A stretch of 64,000 nt of DNA from Heracleum sosnowskyi. Its lineage: Eukaryota > Streptophyta > Magnoliopsida > Apiales > Apiaceae. Position 1 is the first letter of the stretch. Each line of letters begins with the position of its first letter. The stretch spans positions 1,364,001-1,428,000 of the forward strand of contig JAUIZM010000017.1 in assembly GCA_030848705.1 (NCBI GenBank). The letters are read 5' to 3'. This document shows, piece after piece, positions 11,401-23,626 of this stretch. The notes under the pieces were generated by a model. It worked only from the letters and a program-made list of their open reading frames with translations, had not been told where the DNA came from and searched no databases. Made by a program: the position numbers and the translations under genes.

Positions 11401-11791
11401 CTCCTAAAAAAATCCACTAGGCTCCAATCCTAAGTACATTTCCTAAGCTAAGAAGCCAAAAAAACCTACACCAAACCATGATCATAGACACAATTTATTA
11501 ATTAGATTAAATCATACATATACATAATGAAGAACCCAAAGCAACTATAACAATACAATAAAAATCTCATTAAAAGTATAAACACAAAAACATACCCAAA
11601 ACAAGCTTTAGCCTTTGAATCTTGTCAGGAGAGGGAACAACACCAGGTCCACAATTAGCAAAAACTTGTTGACAAGTATTATACAAAACCTGAACAGGCA
11701 ACAATCTCTTTTGCTTCCTACGCCTCCTTGATTCCATATAACCTTTACCTCTTCTTTCACCAGCAGGTAATTTCTCAACCCCCATTGGCAT
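8478..11791 (-). CDS. Plant cysteine oxidase (PCO), N-terminal cysteine dioxygenase, PCO1/PCO2-like
   Basis: Non-haem iron thiol dioxygenase (PCO_ADO family). PCOs use O2 to oxidise N-terminal cysteine of ERF-VII factors, VRN2 and ZPR2, marking them for the Arg/N-degron pathway; they are plant oxygen sensors in nucleus and cytosol. Exons on the - strand: 11596-11791, 10415-10533, 10170-10332, 9229-9456 and 8478-8599 (phases 1, 0, 1, 1), total 275 aa. Iron ligands are visible: two His in PLHNHPEMTVFSKL and a third in GGNMHCFTA. The Asp of CAVLDVLGPPY and Cys of GRHCAYY, also conserved in PCOs, are present. The N-terminus has a basic RRRRKQKR stretch, a likely nuclear signal. A second ATG at 11785 is an alternative start. 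The first frame extends upstream only to a non-ATG codon. Confidence 0.92.
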
Positions 11792-13346
11792 AACACAGCC
11801 CCAAATCAAGAAAAGATTCAAACTTTACTCACAAAACAGCCTGATTTCAAATGGGTACTTTTCAAAATCAAGATTCTTGAAAATTGAGTTGAAAATCTTG
11901 AAACTCAACAGGGGATTGAGTACAAAAAGGGTAAAGACTATGATGTTGTGAAAATAGGATATTTATGATATTGAGAGGAATATATGAAGATGAAGATGCT
12001 GAATGTTACAAAAACAGTTTGGTTTTAAGACAAAAAAGTATAACCAAAACCAGGGGCTTAATCTTGGAGTTTCCAATGGGCTGTTCCAACACCGGGTTTT
12101 TTTATTTTTATCAATTTATTTCTGTTTTTTGCACTCATCTTTGTTATATTTCAGTATCTATCACCCCTTTTTATTTTTTTCAAGTACAGTACAGACATTT
12201 TATTTCCTTTTCAAATATGACAATCTATTATTGTCTATGGCTAATTTTGTTTAATTCTTTAGTGTTCTAAGTTTTTGAATTTTGTTGACGTTTTCATGTA
12301 TTCCATTTTGACCGCCTTATCGATAAGGATGGAGATTATTCGCTAATAATTGATTACATTATTTTCTAACGTAATCCTTATTTTATCTTACTTTTTTAAA
12401 TAGCTAATCATTATTCAAATATTGACCATCATGTTTTTGTAAGGAAATATTTAAATAAAGTCTTACTTTCGTAGTTTTATATAACTAATATCAAGGTATA
12501 TTTTGTTACATTTCTACATTAGACGCTGTTCTTGAGAGTTTGTAATCGGTTATGATGTTTGGATCTCTTTCTAGGTGTCTACGTACCCTTATTTATACAT
12601 GGATCAAGTCCGCATAGTTCTATTCAAGATAAGATTGTATTTCTGATAATTTTAGGCCGATCTATATTTTTCCTTTGGCAACAAGTAATATTGATATTCA
12701 GAATATTTTGTGTATTTGGATTCTTTTGTAATTAGGTTTCCGATAATGTAGTATTTTTCACCGTTTCAAGTATTGGGCTCGATTTTATGAGCGGTTTATT
12801 GGATTGGTAACTGACCGATGTTTTTGGATACATCCATTATTTAATCAAAATAAGCCAATACCAGAATAGTTTTCGGAAACAAATATATGGGCCCCTTCGA
12901 ATACAAAACAAATATATTTTTTGTATCAACAATAACCATAATTGTGATGCAGTTCTTTTTTGCATTGTGATTTCTATTTGTGTTGTGATACATTTTTTTT
13001 ATTATATATATAATATGATTGTGGTTAAAATGACCTCAAGATGAAACTTGTTTGGAGTTGTTATTTCTATTATATTTCGGTATTTGATGTTTAAATCAAA
13101 ATGATATATTTCTTAAAACTAATAAAGATTTATACAAAATAAATTTTATCAAATATTGCAGAGCACTGTATATAAAACATACCAATGGTTTCCATGCTAA
13201 ATAATTTCTTAACTGGATATTGTAAATTGTGCTCCTCGATTTATGAAAGGAGTTCACTTTTTTGATCCGGCACAGTTCAAATTTAGACCAAATTAATTCA
13301 TATACTTCACTTTATTTTGCCTTTTAAATTATCATAATGAATATAA
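11792..13346. other. Intergenic, upstream of the cysteine oxidase
   Basis: Promoter and leader of the - strand PCO gene, then AT-rich sequence. Small open frames near 11965-12270 are T-rich, with no family signature. No promoter element can be called with confidence and no transposon ends are seen until the Helitron start at 13347. Confidence 0.4.
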
Positions 13347-13448
13347 TCAATATACTTATATAAAGGAGAAGACGAGGGCGGTGATGTGGCGCCTCTAGAA
13401 TCGCTCCATTCTATTTTTCTAATTTTCTCAATTTTTCACAATTTTTAA

Positions 13449-14215
13449 TTTTAATAATTACAACTTCCTTATTATTTTTGAATTTGTAGGACTTGATAAA
13501 ACTTTCTTTGATTTAGAAAATTACAACTTCCTTATTATTTTCGAATTTGTAGGATTGATAAAACTTTCTTTTATTATTTTCAAACTTGATAGAACTTTCT
13601 TTGATTTAGAAAATTACAACTTTGTTATTATTTTCGAATTTATAGGACTTGATAGAACTTTCTCTGATTTAGAAAATTTCTTTGATTTAGAAAATTTCAA
13701 CTTCCTTATTATTTTCGAATTTGTAGGACTTGCTAGAATTTTCTTTGATTTAGAAAATTACAACTTCCTTATTATTTTCGAATTTGTAGGCTTGATAGAA
13801 CTTTCTTTTATTATTTTCAAACTTGATAGAACTTTCTTTGATTTAGAAAATTACAACTTCCTTATTATTTTCGAATTTGTAGGACTTGATAGAACTTTCT
13901 TTTATTTAGAAAATTACAACTTCCTTATTATTTTCGAATTTGTAGGCTCTTATGTTAATAATTGCAATTTTCTTTTTTATTATTTTCAATCTTAATAGAA
14001 CTTTCTTTTATTATTTTCAAATTTGGTAGAACTTTCTTTGATTTAGAAAATTACAACTTCCTTATTATTTTCGAATTTTCAGGATCTTATGTTAATAATT
14101 GCAATTTTCTCTTTTATTATTTTCAATCTTGATAGAACTTTCTTTTATTATTTTCAAACTTGATAGAACTTTCTTTTATTATTTTCAAACTTTATAGAAC
14201 TTTTCTTTTATAATA
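13449..14215. repeat. Degenerate minisatellite, about 60-bp unit
   Basis: Tandem copies of a unit containing TTGATAGAACTTTCTTTGAT, TTAGAAAATTACAACTTCC and TTATTATTTTCGAATTTGTAGG. Some copies lose the middle block (GAACTTTCTTTTATTATTTTCAAACTTGATA), giving shorter units near 30 bp. It lies near the 5' end of the Helitron. The open frame through it is a by-product of the repeat. Confidence 0.85.
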
Positions 14216-14374
14216 CTTCTTGACTTTTAAACATAATGGATTTCCATGTTAATCACCTTACAAACATCTATAAATTAAAGGTCATTTATAACAAAAAATC
14301 TACACCGAAACTTTTTTACATAGCTTCAAATTTTTACAACCATATTTACAATCAATACAACTATGGCCTACACC

Positions 14375-15576
14375 ATGTTGGATGCTTTGAACAACAGCAA
14401 CTATACGTTGATGATAAGAGTACGAGTGTGTAAAATGTGGGAATCTGTCAATCCAAATACTGAAGAATTGATCAGTCTTGACATGATTTTGATCAATGAA
14501 AAGGTTAATAAATCAATATACTTATAACTTATTAGTTTGTCAAATTGTATGATGTTATTAACTTTTCTAAGATATGTTGTATGACAGGAAAATTTGATCC
14601 ATGCTACGATCCCGAAGATTCTGGTCTCTCGGTTCAAAAATCTTTTAGAGGAAGGCTCTGTGTACAACATCAAAAATCTGAAAGTTGTTTCAAGTACAGG
14701 GAAATATAGACCACTATCACATGGGTCTAAATTGTTCTTCATACGCATAACGTTGCCTAAGATATTGGAAGAAGGCGTCGTCAACATATCACTGCACGGA
14801 TTTCAGTTCATATGTCCGGATATGATTGATGCACGTATTAATGACACCAACATACTCTCAGGTTTTTGATGCAGTAATATATTAGAGTAATATATATGTA
14901 ATACTATTATATAAGTTATAATTCAAACTATCATGTTCTAATATTATTTTTTCTATGTTGATTTAGATGTTGTAGGCTCCTTGACCTACTTGGGTGGCAT
15001 TGAAGTTGTCAAAGGCGGTTGGAAAAAAGAAATCTCAAAATTGTCACAAATTAGTAAATCATGCATTATATTAATTTTAATATAACTGTTAATTGTTTTT
15101 TATTGTTCTTGTAATTTTATATTAATTCGTTGGTTACCCCAAAATCATTTGTTTTACTTATTTAATTTGTTCTATTTTTTTTTCTTAAACAGCCCCATCA
15201 CCAGTACCATAACTTTGTGGGAAAAGTTGGCCGAGATGGTTGATACAAATTTATACAAGGAGGATGGTGGACCCTATATAATAATTGTCACATCTACCCA
15301 GATTAAAAAATTTAAAAATAATTATCTTTATTAATGTTTTTATAATATATAGTTTTAGAAATTGCACATATATAAATCTATCTTATCTCGATTGAACGAA
15401 TATCATTAGATATTATACAAATATTTGTTTCATTGATATTATTGATTTAATTCTTATATTAATATTTTTAACAATTTATTTACTCTTATGCAGATACAAT
15501 TAGTTTTTCTACCACAAGAAATGGTAAAATTTATACAAATTTGGATACACCGTATGTGTCATCCCTGATAAAATAG
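14375..15576 (+). pseudogene. RPA1/DUF223-like OB-fold exons inside the Helitron
   Basis: Resembles the replication protein A 70-kDa-like single-strand DNA-binding proteins carried by plant Helitrons. Exon 14375-14503 reads RVRVCKMWESVNPNTEELIS then LDMILINEK. Exon 14588-14861 reads IHATIPKILVSRFKNLLEEG, YNIKNLKVV, GKYRPLSHGSKLFFI and LHGFQF. Exon from 14967 starts DVVGSLTYLGGIEVVKGGW but soon runs into stops. A block near 15191-15334 reads ITLWEKLAEMVD and GGPYIIIVTSTQIKKF, and a last one near 15495-15576 ends SSLIK and stop. The order matches the family, but the third exon has no clear donor and the DNA-binding C-terminus is missing, so I call it decayed. Confidence 0.7.
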
Positions 15577-15854
15577 TAATATTATATGTTTATATTGATT
15601 TTTACCAATATAATTTTTTTAATATATATATGGCAATGATATCGGTCCAAAAAAATAAAAAATCAAACTCTATAAACAAAAAGAATATGTAAATAATTTG
15701 TAATATTACTTACCCAAATGCAAATTTTACAGAATATATTTTATCTGATAATTTATATAATTTTACAGATATTTATTTCACAATTTTTATTATAATATTC
15801 TTTTCTTAATAAATATATTCTAATGCCGCTGCGAAGCGCGGCTCACTAACCTAG

Positions 15855-16634
15855 TTTAATATTAATAAACATTAAATTTTAGTGATTCAAATTAAATAAA
15901 AAATATCACATCTATCTTATGCAATTTGAGAGGAATAATTAAGATAATTCATGATTTAGTGATTCAAAATAGTAATTATATATACAAGTATAATATATAC
16001 TTTTTTATTCAAAAAAATTACCTTTTTAATCTATTTATATCTTTTTACTAAATATAATTATTATGATCAATTCTTGACCAACTAACCCGATTTTTGATTG
16101 ATTAGACCGACTTTTGTTCATTTTTTACAAAATCAAGACGATTAGTCACTGTATAACAATAAATTAATTACAATTAATACCTGATTTTTAGGACATAATC
16201 TATATCAATCTTAACACTAAATATAATAATTATGAGTAGTGCTAGGTACTCCAAATTTTTTACAAAAACTTTTATAAAATGATGTGACATGACAAATGAT
16301 AAGTTTTAATTCGTGAGAGCATATTTGCACACGAAGTTCCCTATTAATATTAGGAAACTTACTATTTATTCATGTGCCATTTTTCATGAATTATAAACCC
16401 GTCAATAAAATTAATCGAGATGTGTGCAAACTGACATAAACATCTGGTAAAAATAATTTTGGCTAACAACAAAGGTTATATAATAAATTCAAGGCTCAAT
16501 CCATGAATTGAAAAAATATTCAATTTGCGATCTAATCGGATCCGATTTCAAAGCTTTGTGTAGTGCTACATGCATCGCGTGTATTTTGGGGAGCGTCGTC
16601 TCTTATTCTCAACTCTATCCATGGCATGCTGTAA
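15855..16634. other. AT-rich intergenic DNA
   Basis: No gene seen. The stretch 16235-16480 (starting GTAGTGCTAGGTACTCCAAA) has the look of a plant MITE, but I could not find a matching inverted end. A TAA target duplication copy closes it at 16632-16634. Confidence 0.35.
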
Positions 16635-17497
16635 GAGCAACTCCAAGGGGGTTCTCCATTTTGAACCCCTAAAATATATTAAAGTAATGGTTACCTAAAA
16701 TATAGCGAATCAAAAAGCTATTTCACTCCAATGTCATTCCTTATTTGCTTCCCTATATTTTAAAAATCAATATTTAATCAATATTTTGAATTTTTGAAAT
16801 ATTCATTGAACTTAAATAAATTCAAATTATTACATTTAAAATATAATATTTTCCGAAATTATTTTTATTAAATCAAGCTCAAAATTAACAAAAGAAACAA
16901 AAAATACTTGTCTCCCAAAAATGTCTATATTTATTATATAAACTGATCATAATTCTCATTTTAAATCACTTTCGAATTTATTAATCTCCACAATTCATTT
17001 ATCCAAAAATTTCAAATAAACATTATGTGATTGCCTGCAACTATTTATATATTCTTAGTTTATCTAACATTAAATTTTAAATTATTAACTAATTAATAAA
17101 CAAATTTAAAAAGCAAAATGAAATGAAAATAAACAAAAACAAAAAAACACACGCCCCCATCATCATCTTCCTTTCCACTCGCTCTGCCCATCTTCAACCC
17201 AGAAGCAATACACATATATACACATTGAATTTATACATAGACAAAACACACACCATCAACAGATGCAGAAGCAGCAAAACTGGAAAAGAAAGAATTGGGC
17301 GGGAGATATAGGCGGGTGATGACATGTTAAGTATAGGGGAGCAGATTTGCTACAACAAATATGGGGATCCATTTTCTCTCACCTAAAAATTATAGGGAAG
17401 GGAGAGCAGCGTTGGAGGAGAAATTTCGAAGCAAAATCCCTAAACTTGTACAGCTGGATGAAATATAGGTAAGGACTCACATACGTTGGAGTTGCTC
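16635..17497. mobile_element. PIF/Harbinger-type MITE with TAA target duplication
   Basis: Terminal inverted repeats are GAGCAACTCCAA (16635-16646) and TTGGAGTTGCTC (17486-17497). The 3-bp duplication TAA flanks both sides (16632-16634, 17498-17500), as in PIF/Harbinger elements, which target TWA. The interior is AT-rich with no transposase. A short open frame at 17123-17311 has no family signature. Confidence 0.8.
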
Positions 17498-17579
17498 TAA
17501 ACAAGTTCGTGCAAGCACTCACGCCCCACGTGGTTCTTTGCTGACCTGGCTTCTCGCCGGACGCCAGCAATATAAAAAT

Positions 17580-18175
17580 AAGGAAAATTATTAAAAATAC
17601 TATTTTTTCTAATTTTTTTTACAATTTTACCGTTTTCTGAAAATATTTATAAAAATATGGCCGGCAACTAATGCAAACTAATTTTTTTTGAAAAAATACG
17701 GTTCACAACCAACGCAATCAGATGCAACCAAAGCAACCAGATGCAATTTTTTAAAAAATAATTGAAAAACAACCGAGAATTCAAAAAAATTATTAATAAG
17801 AGGGGTAAACTTGTGGTCTTGATTTACCCTGGGGTTCAATAGTTAATCTTTAGGATTCAATGTTTCTATTTTGGGTTTTAGAAATATTAAGAATGACGAA
17901 TAATTTGTATACGGACTTTGGGTTTACGGTTTAGGATTTAGGTTTACAATCCTAAACCCTAAACTCTAAAACCTAACATACCCTGATTTTAGGGTTGTTG
18001 ACGCCGGAAAAACATCATTATTAACAAGTTGCATCTGTTGTTGATTTTAGTTGGAGTTGTAGATATGGTTGCAGGTAGTTGCGGATCGTATTTTTGTAAA
18101 TATTTTCAAATAATTGGTATTTTTGCAAAAAAAAAATTGGGTTGGGTTTTTATGAAAAAAGCCCTAAAAATAATC
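17580..18175. repeat. Fold-back element with telomere-like core
   Basis: The two arms are imperfect inverted copies: left has GAAAATATTTATAAAAATATGG with GGCAACTAATGC, right complement has GAAAATATTTACAAAAATACGA with CGCAACTACCTGC. Words like GATGCAACC and GGTTGCAT recur in opposite orientation. The core at 17915-18000 has degenerate TTTAGGG-type words in both orientations (GGTTTAGGATTTAGG, AAACCCTAAACTC). No clear target duplication. Probably a non-autonomous fold-back or Mutator-like element. Confidence 0.5.
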
Positions 18176-19603
18176 GTATTTATGTTATAATTTTTAGTTT
18201 TAAAATGATTTTTTTATTAAATTGAAATATTAATAGATATTAATTAAAATAGATCAATACTATTATATAATAGACGAAACATTAAAAGTTTGGTTGGTCG
18301 GTATGGTACGTTGTGATTTTACTTAATTGTCCTTGTTTAACTGTATATCGTGTTTTTACTTAATTAACCTTATTTATTTATAGAAATATATTATTAAATA
18401 ATAATATTACCTATTAATTATAACCAATTACCTTTTTCACCTAAAATACATTATTTTTTCTAACAAATTCCCCTACTTTTTAAAATATATCACGATCAAT
18501 TACCTTTTTTTAACTAAAAACATGTTAGTTTTTCTATTTTTCCTTAATAAAACCCTTTTTTTCTAAAAATATCACGGACAAACCTTTAGTTATTTATTTT
18601 TAAACCTATTTTAATATTATAATTATTTTTTTAAAGTTTACCTATTTTAACATGTCTACTTATTTTTCTTAAGAAATGCAATTACTAAAAATATTAAAAT
18701 ATAAATAATCAAATACCTATTTATAACCAATTATCTTTTCAGTTAAAACACATTATATATTTTTTCTAACAAAGTCCCTTCTTTTCTAAATATATCACTG
18801 AAAATTGTCTTTTACAGTTTACTTTTTCTATTTTTCTCACTAAAATCAATTTTTTTCCAAAAATATCACAAGAAACCCTTTACTTATTTATTTTAAAATG
18901 TATTTAAATACTTTTAATTATTAAATTTTAAAACCTTATTTTCCAAAAATATCACGGACATTTACCTTTTTAAACTAAATATATGTTACATTTTTTATTT
19001 TTTCTTACTAAAACCCCTCAATTTCCAAAAATATAACGGGCAAACTCATACTTATTTATTTTAAAATCTATTTTAATGTTTTTAATTAATTAAAAGTGTT
19101 TAGCTATTTTAACATGCCTACTTATTTTTTGCACAATTACAATTAATAAAATATTAAAAAAATAATAAAATAATAATTAATAAGCTAGTATCTTTAAAAA
19201 ATAGTAATATAAAAATTGCAAACGACTTGTTTCGCGGTTTCATTTTGCATCAAGAACGGTAGGCGACAGTCTCCGAATTTCCAAAGAGAAAAAAGGAGGC
19301 GACTAATAAAAGGCAGCACAAAGAAGACGAAATAACTGCAGAATTTACTCGCATCATCAAATTCTACCAGAAATTTGTACATAGACTAAACTAAATTAAC
19401 CCGAAAGACAAACACCAATTTCACACAGAAATCTAAGGCATGTTTTTCTCTACACAATGTGAAAAATATCAATAGTAAGTGACGTTAATCTGCTTTGCTT
19501 TTCATGTGGCTGCTGTTTTTGTTAGAATACCCGGAAAGTCTTCCTCGCACCTTTAAGTTTTAGATGAGCTGATTACTCAACATGCTATTAAAACTCCAAT
19601 TAC
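18176..19603. other. AT-rich intergenic DNA with diverged tandem repeats
   Basis: Between about 18430 and 19150 a block recurs roughly every 190 bp with heavy divergence. Its words include ACTTATTTATTTTAAAATC, CCAAAAATATCACGGAC and TTTTTTCTNACTAAAACCC. It also has a Helitron-like opening at 18255, but no hairpin before the CTAGT near 19184. No gene seen. The 3' UTR of the pectate lyase should lie near its right end. Confidence 0.4.
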
Positions 19604-21233
19604 TCAACATTTTTTTCCTGGTAGACAATCCAGAGCACCAGCAAACTTGGTGATCATTGTCACCTCTATTCCTTTCGCTGCTTTTACTAGGTTACAATCT
19701 CTTTTGAATTTGTCGATGCTGGCCGGATCTCCAGATTCGACAAAGTATGCTCCGTTCATCATCAAATCTCCCTCAGATCGCCAGTTCCACGACCTCCACT
19801 CTGGTTCTTTAGCATACTCTCTCTTGGTTATCTACACACATTTCATTTCATTTCATTCAGGTGCTATCATATCATACTAGCAATATATTATTAGTGCTTG
19901 TTTTGTGAGAATTATTGTACCAACTTACCTCCTTCAAACGATCATTTATAGGAGCAATGAATCGGTTACCCTGACTAATGATGGTAGGGCCTTGGCTACC
20001 ACCGATGGCATACATATTCCAGTGAGTGTAGTCGTTGTTTACTACATGAACAAATCCAAATCGGACTCTTGGCATTCTTTGAATCAACCTCTTTCCAAAG
20101 TGGTTGAACGCTAATGTGACTTGCATAAATTTGTCCTTGACTTGACTATTACTTGCACCAAGTAGCATCACCTGCATGAGACATACATTATTTTAATTAA
20201 CTTACCTATATTAAATTTCAGTGATGTGTGAAAAAAGTCGCTTACATCGTTATGATCTGTGAAGTGGCTGTTTGAGATAGTGATGCCGGTAGAACCTTCA
20301 ATAGCATCAATCAGACCATCAGAACACTTTGACATAGAAACATGATCGATCCAAACGTTTGTAGAACCGAAGATAGAAATGCCATCACCATCGCTCTCTG
20401 TCCTAAATCCAAAGTGATCTACACTATTTCTAATCATACCACCGCTACCTCTGACAATATCATGTACGCGAATGCCATGGATAATAACATTGTTTATATA
20501 TTGAACAGTAATTCCAGCACCATAAGCAATATGGACTTTAGCTCCACGTCCATCAATAGTCTTATTACATGTCATAATCAGCTCCTGTTGCAACTTGATT
20601 GACATATCACAAGAAAAAGTAATCCACAAGGGTCCAGTCTGGATCACTGCATGCCTTAATGTTCCAGGCTTAGGATTAATCACGTCATCGTCAGATGGGT
20701 CAGTCACTACATAGATTGGCCCTCCCTTTCCGCCAATGGCTGTTTTCCCAAATCCGATTCCACAATGTGCAAGCCTGAAGCGGTTCTCAGCCCAGTTTGC
20801 TTGGCATCTCCAGCAATTGTCAATTGGATTGGTGGCCAAGCATGGACCAAATACCATTTTTCCTCTGAGGGCCCTCCTTGTGTCGTTTGTAACACCTTTC
20901 AACATCCTGATTAATCAAATAAATACAAGAAAATCAAATTACAAAAATTGTTACATAATTAAAGTATTAATTCTCTTCAATTTAGTTAGCGCGAGATGAT
21001 GCAAGGCCTGTGCAGTTACAATAAATGTACCTGTGAACTTCTTTATTGGTGTCACTGGCGACAATATGTGGATTCGGATTGTAAGTTTTGAGGGTGTTAT
21101 TGAAAGCTGCATCGGCACGGGCCTTCCAATACTTTTTATCTTCTTCTGGATCATGATCAGCACTGAGGGTGGGAATGATTGCAGCAAAACTAGCTAAGAA
21201 AATCAGAAAAAACGTCAACTTGGTTCCCTTCAT
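19604..21233 (-). CDS. Pectate lyase (polysaccharide lyase family 1)
   Basis: Secreted cell-wall enzyme expected to cleave de-esterified homogalacturonan by beta-elimination with Ca2+. Exons on the - strand: 21031-21233, 20246-20906, 19929-20171 and 19604-19831 (phases 2, 0, 0), 444 aa. Signal peptide TKLTFFLIFLASFAAIIPTLSA, then an N-terminal pectate lyase region and the CWRC motif (NPIDNCWRC). The catalytic core has TIDGRGAKVHI, NVWIDHVSMSKCSDGLIDAI with the Ca2+-binding Asp residues, DHNDVMLLG across an exon junction, and MPRVRFGFVHVVNNDY with the catalytic Arg. The C-terminus CLPGKKC fits the family's CxPGxxC ending. The ATG starts directly before the signal peptide. Nothing is missing, so it is probably functional. 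Confidence 0.93.
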
Positions 21234-23626
21234 TTCCTTTTTCTTTTTCGTATTAGTTATTAAAATTTAATTGATCGCGCCCTTAGTTGCTGTACTTTGG
21301 CCAAGGGACGGCCAACACCGAACCCACGTCTAACTTGGTTGAAAGTAACGTGGGCTCGATTGTGTATTATGGAAGAGGCTTTGTGCTCTTAAACAAACAA
21401 GATAATCAAATGGGAATCGGATCAACCTCTAAAATATGATGGAAATTTATGTTTATATGTTAGTATATACACATCCTATTTGTTCAAATTTAGCCTAAAC
21501 CATTCCTAAATTTGTGTTTGGTTTAGAGGAGATCGAGGACAGCCACTTTCCTTTTGCTTCATCAGTTTTTGTGGCTTACGTATGGTCAAGCCAGTCATAC
21601 TAATTTCTCAATCACTACATATTTTTTCAAGTTTTGCTTTTCAAGAAAAAACTATTGTTAGAGAATTCATAGTAAGAGATTGACACTGCACTATCAAATG
21701 TCGTATACAATTTTTTACATTTTCCACTTTTCTTTGTCTAACGTTTCACTTGGTTTGAATGTGGAACTGGAACATAGACATAAGCACTTTGGACCAGGTG
21801 ACAGAAGCATTTAGCTAATGCTATGACTGTTATTCTGCCAAGTTGCGGAATATAATGACAAGTTGTGGTTGCTCTAACATCTTCTGATCTTTTCATACAG
21901 GGATGAAGATTGTCAAGATTGCAATTTTTAAGTGGTGTACAAACGAATAGCAAGGAACTGGTGAAAGCATCCAAGCGTAACTGGTCATTAGTATTGGAAC
22001 TTTATCTTGACGAATTGCGGAAAGAACTACCTGCAGTTCACGGAGGGATAATTCCTGATTCTGTATCATCTACTCAACAGATTTGCAGACTGAGCTCTCA
22101 AAACCTAACTATGATAGAGGTCACTGCCTTGCCATCTATGTTATAATACACTACTTTTTTCCAAATTTCTAGTCTTGCTGTGATTTTTTCGAGAAACAAC
22201 TCCTTGGAAATGCTCTGATTTATCAGTACTTGTAAATGTAAGTAATATTCTATTAAGTAACTTCATGGCTCAAAAGTTTTATTACATAAACTATGTAAAT
22301 TTGTTAAATCCACACCTTTTTTTTTCGGAATTGATAGCAAGTAGGGTAGGTCTAGATCCCCTCCCTCAATTTGGACTCGATGTAATTTTTATTTTTTAAC
22401 AAGTCCTCGTTCAATTTCTCAAAGCTCTCAATTTGTACCCTCCTTAAGTTCAAGTTAAAACTTGACTGAAACGACAACAATGCAGTAATCCTGGTCATTC
22501 TTCAAACATCAAAACAACATTGTTGGTCTCCTCTTGATTGATTCCGAAAACTCAACTAGATATGTCTTCTACCTTCTTAAAACCTGCTCCTTTTTCAGCT
22601 ATTTTTTTTTAAACTTTGATTAGATATTATCATAGTTCGGGAAAATCAATATCAAAGTAACAATTAAAAGCAAGTGCCTTTAAAAAGACTGCCACTATTA
22701 GGTTCCTTGATCATTTGCCTTTACATCAAACTGGTTCAGCATCACAAGTTTTAAACTAAACTACAACTTGCCATGATTGAGAATTTGCAGGGAATATTCA
22801 AACAATCAATACTATTGAGTTAACAACTTCATGACTGAAATCAGGAGCACCATCACTATTCACTAACTTCTACTGTAACTATTTTTGCTCTCTACCAATC
22901 TAAGTTTACAACTTTATGCCGAAAGAAACAAAACTAGGACTTTATCTCATTCAGGATTTGCAGTGGATGTTCCAACAATCTATGTACTAATTAATTATTT
23001 CGTACGAGTACACAAAGATAATTCATTACTGAATCCCATGCATCATGACAGAAAGAAAATAGAACTAACAAGGAGAGAGGAGCATCCCAGGAAGTTTCTG
23101 ATTGCTGTATTTGAGGTTTGAGCTTCATCACCAACTTCTACTGTAATTAAATTCTATTGCTCCAAACAAATATAACTTCACTTCTCGCAGGTGGTTATTT
23201 CTTTGATAAGTAATAAACCAGCGATGTTACCAACTGCATTTCAGAAATCTATTAATATTAACATCAATTATGTGCAATCATCAATGATGTTTTTGTCTGC
23301 TTGTTCTTGTTTTCTGCGTTTAAATAGGGCTATAAACACCATCTATCTAGGAACTTTATTTGTATTGCAACCTCTCTTTACTTACACAACTTCTTGCTCC
23401 CTAACGCAGCAAGATCACTGCCAATTTTAGAGTATACTGTGACAAAAAATTAATTAAAACACAGAAAATGGATCAAGTTGTCTCTTAGAAGTCAATGCAA
23501 CCTGTGTGTGGGCGTGTGACTGTTTAATAACCCTGTAGATAATATATAAGCAATATATATACTAAGCCATCTGTTGTAGAGTTCGGCTTCTCACCACTAA
23601 GATTTGCGAGAACATGCTACACGCAC
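21234..23626. other. Intergenic DNA between pectate lyase and cohesin genes
   Basis: Promoter side of the pectate lyase and 3' side of the cohesin gene. Two diverged copies of one block sit at about 22770-22880 and 22950-23150 (shared words GATTTGCAGTGG/GAATTTGCAGGG, AACTTCTACTGTAA). No complete gene is seen; see the possible exon at 21910. Confidence 0.4.
21910..22146 (+). other. Possible orphan exon of unknown protein
   Basis: A 78-codon open stretch preceded by a plausible acceptor (CATACAG at 21894-21900). Its composition is protein-like: KELVKASKRNWSLVLELYLD, ELRKELPAVHGG and IIPDSVSSTQQICRLSS. I do not recognise a family and found no partner exons nearby, so it may be a captured or relict gene fragment. 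Confidence 0.25.

Larger units (their letters stand above)
13347..15854 (+). mobile_element. Helitron carrying RPA-like exons
   Basis: The 5' end reads A|TCAATATACTTATATAAAGGAG followed by GGTGATGTGGC, a typical plant Helitron start. The 3' end has the hairpin GCCGC..GCGGC (15825-15842), then TCACTAAC and CTAG (15851-15854), with T following, as expected for insertion between A and T. Inside are a minisatellite and DUF223/RPA-like exons, but no Rep/helicase. It is therefore non-autonomous, about 2.5 kb. Helitrons leave no target duplication, so the call rests on the two ends and the content. Confidence 0.75.

Noticed and set aside
13555..13995. Open frame of 146 codons rich in FDLENYNF-like repeats
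   Set aside because: It is a translation of the Helitron minisatellite; the same unit continues outside the frame and there is no start or splice context.
13449..14215. CRISPR-like array
   Set aside because: The repeats have no unique spacers and lie in plant nuclear DNA; it is a minisatellite.
18255..19187. Possible Helitron starting ATCAATACTATTATATAATAGACG
   Set aside because: The CTAGT near 19184 has no GC hairpin in front of it, only A/T runs, so the 3' end is not supported.
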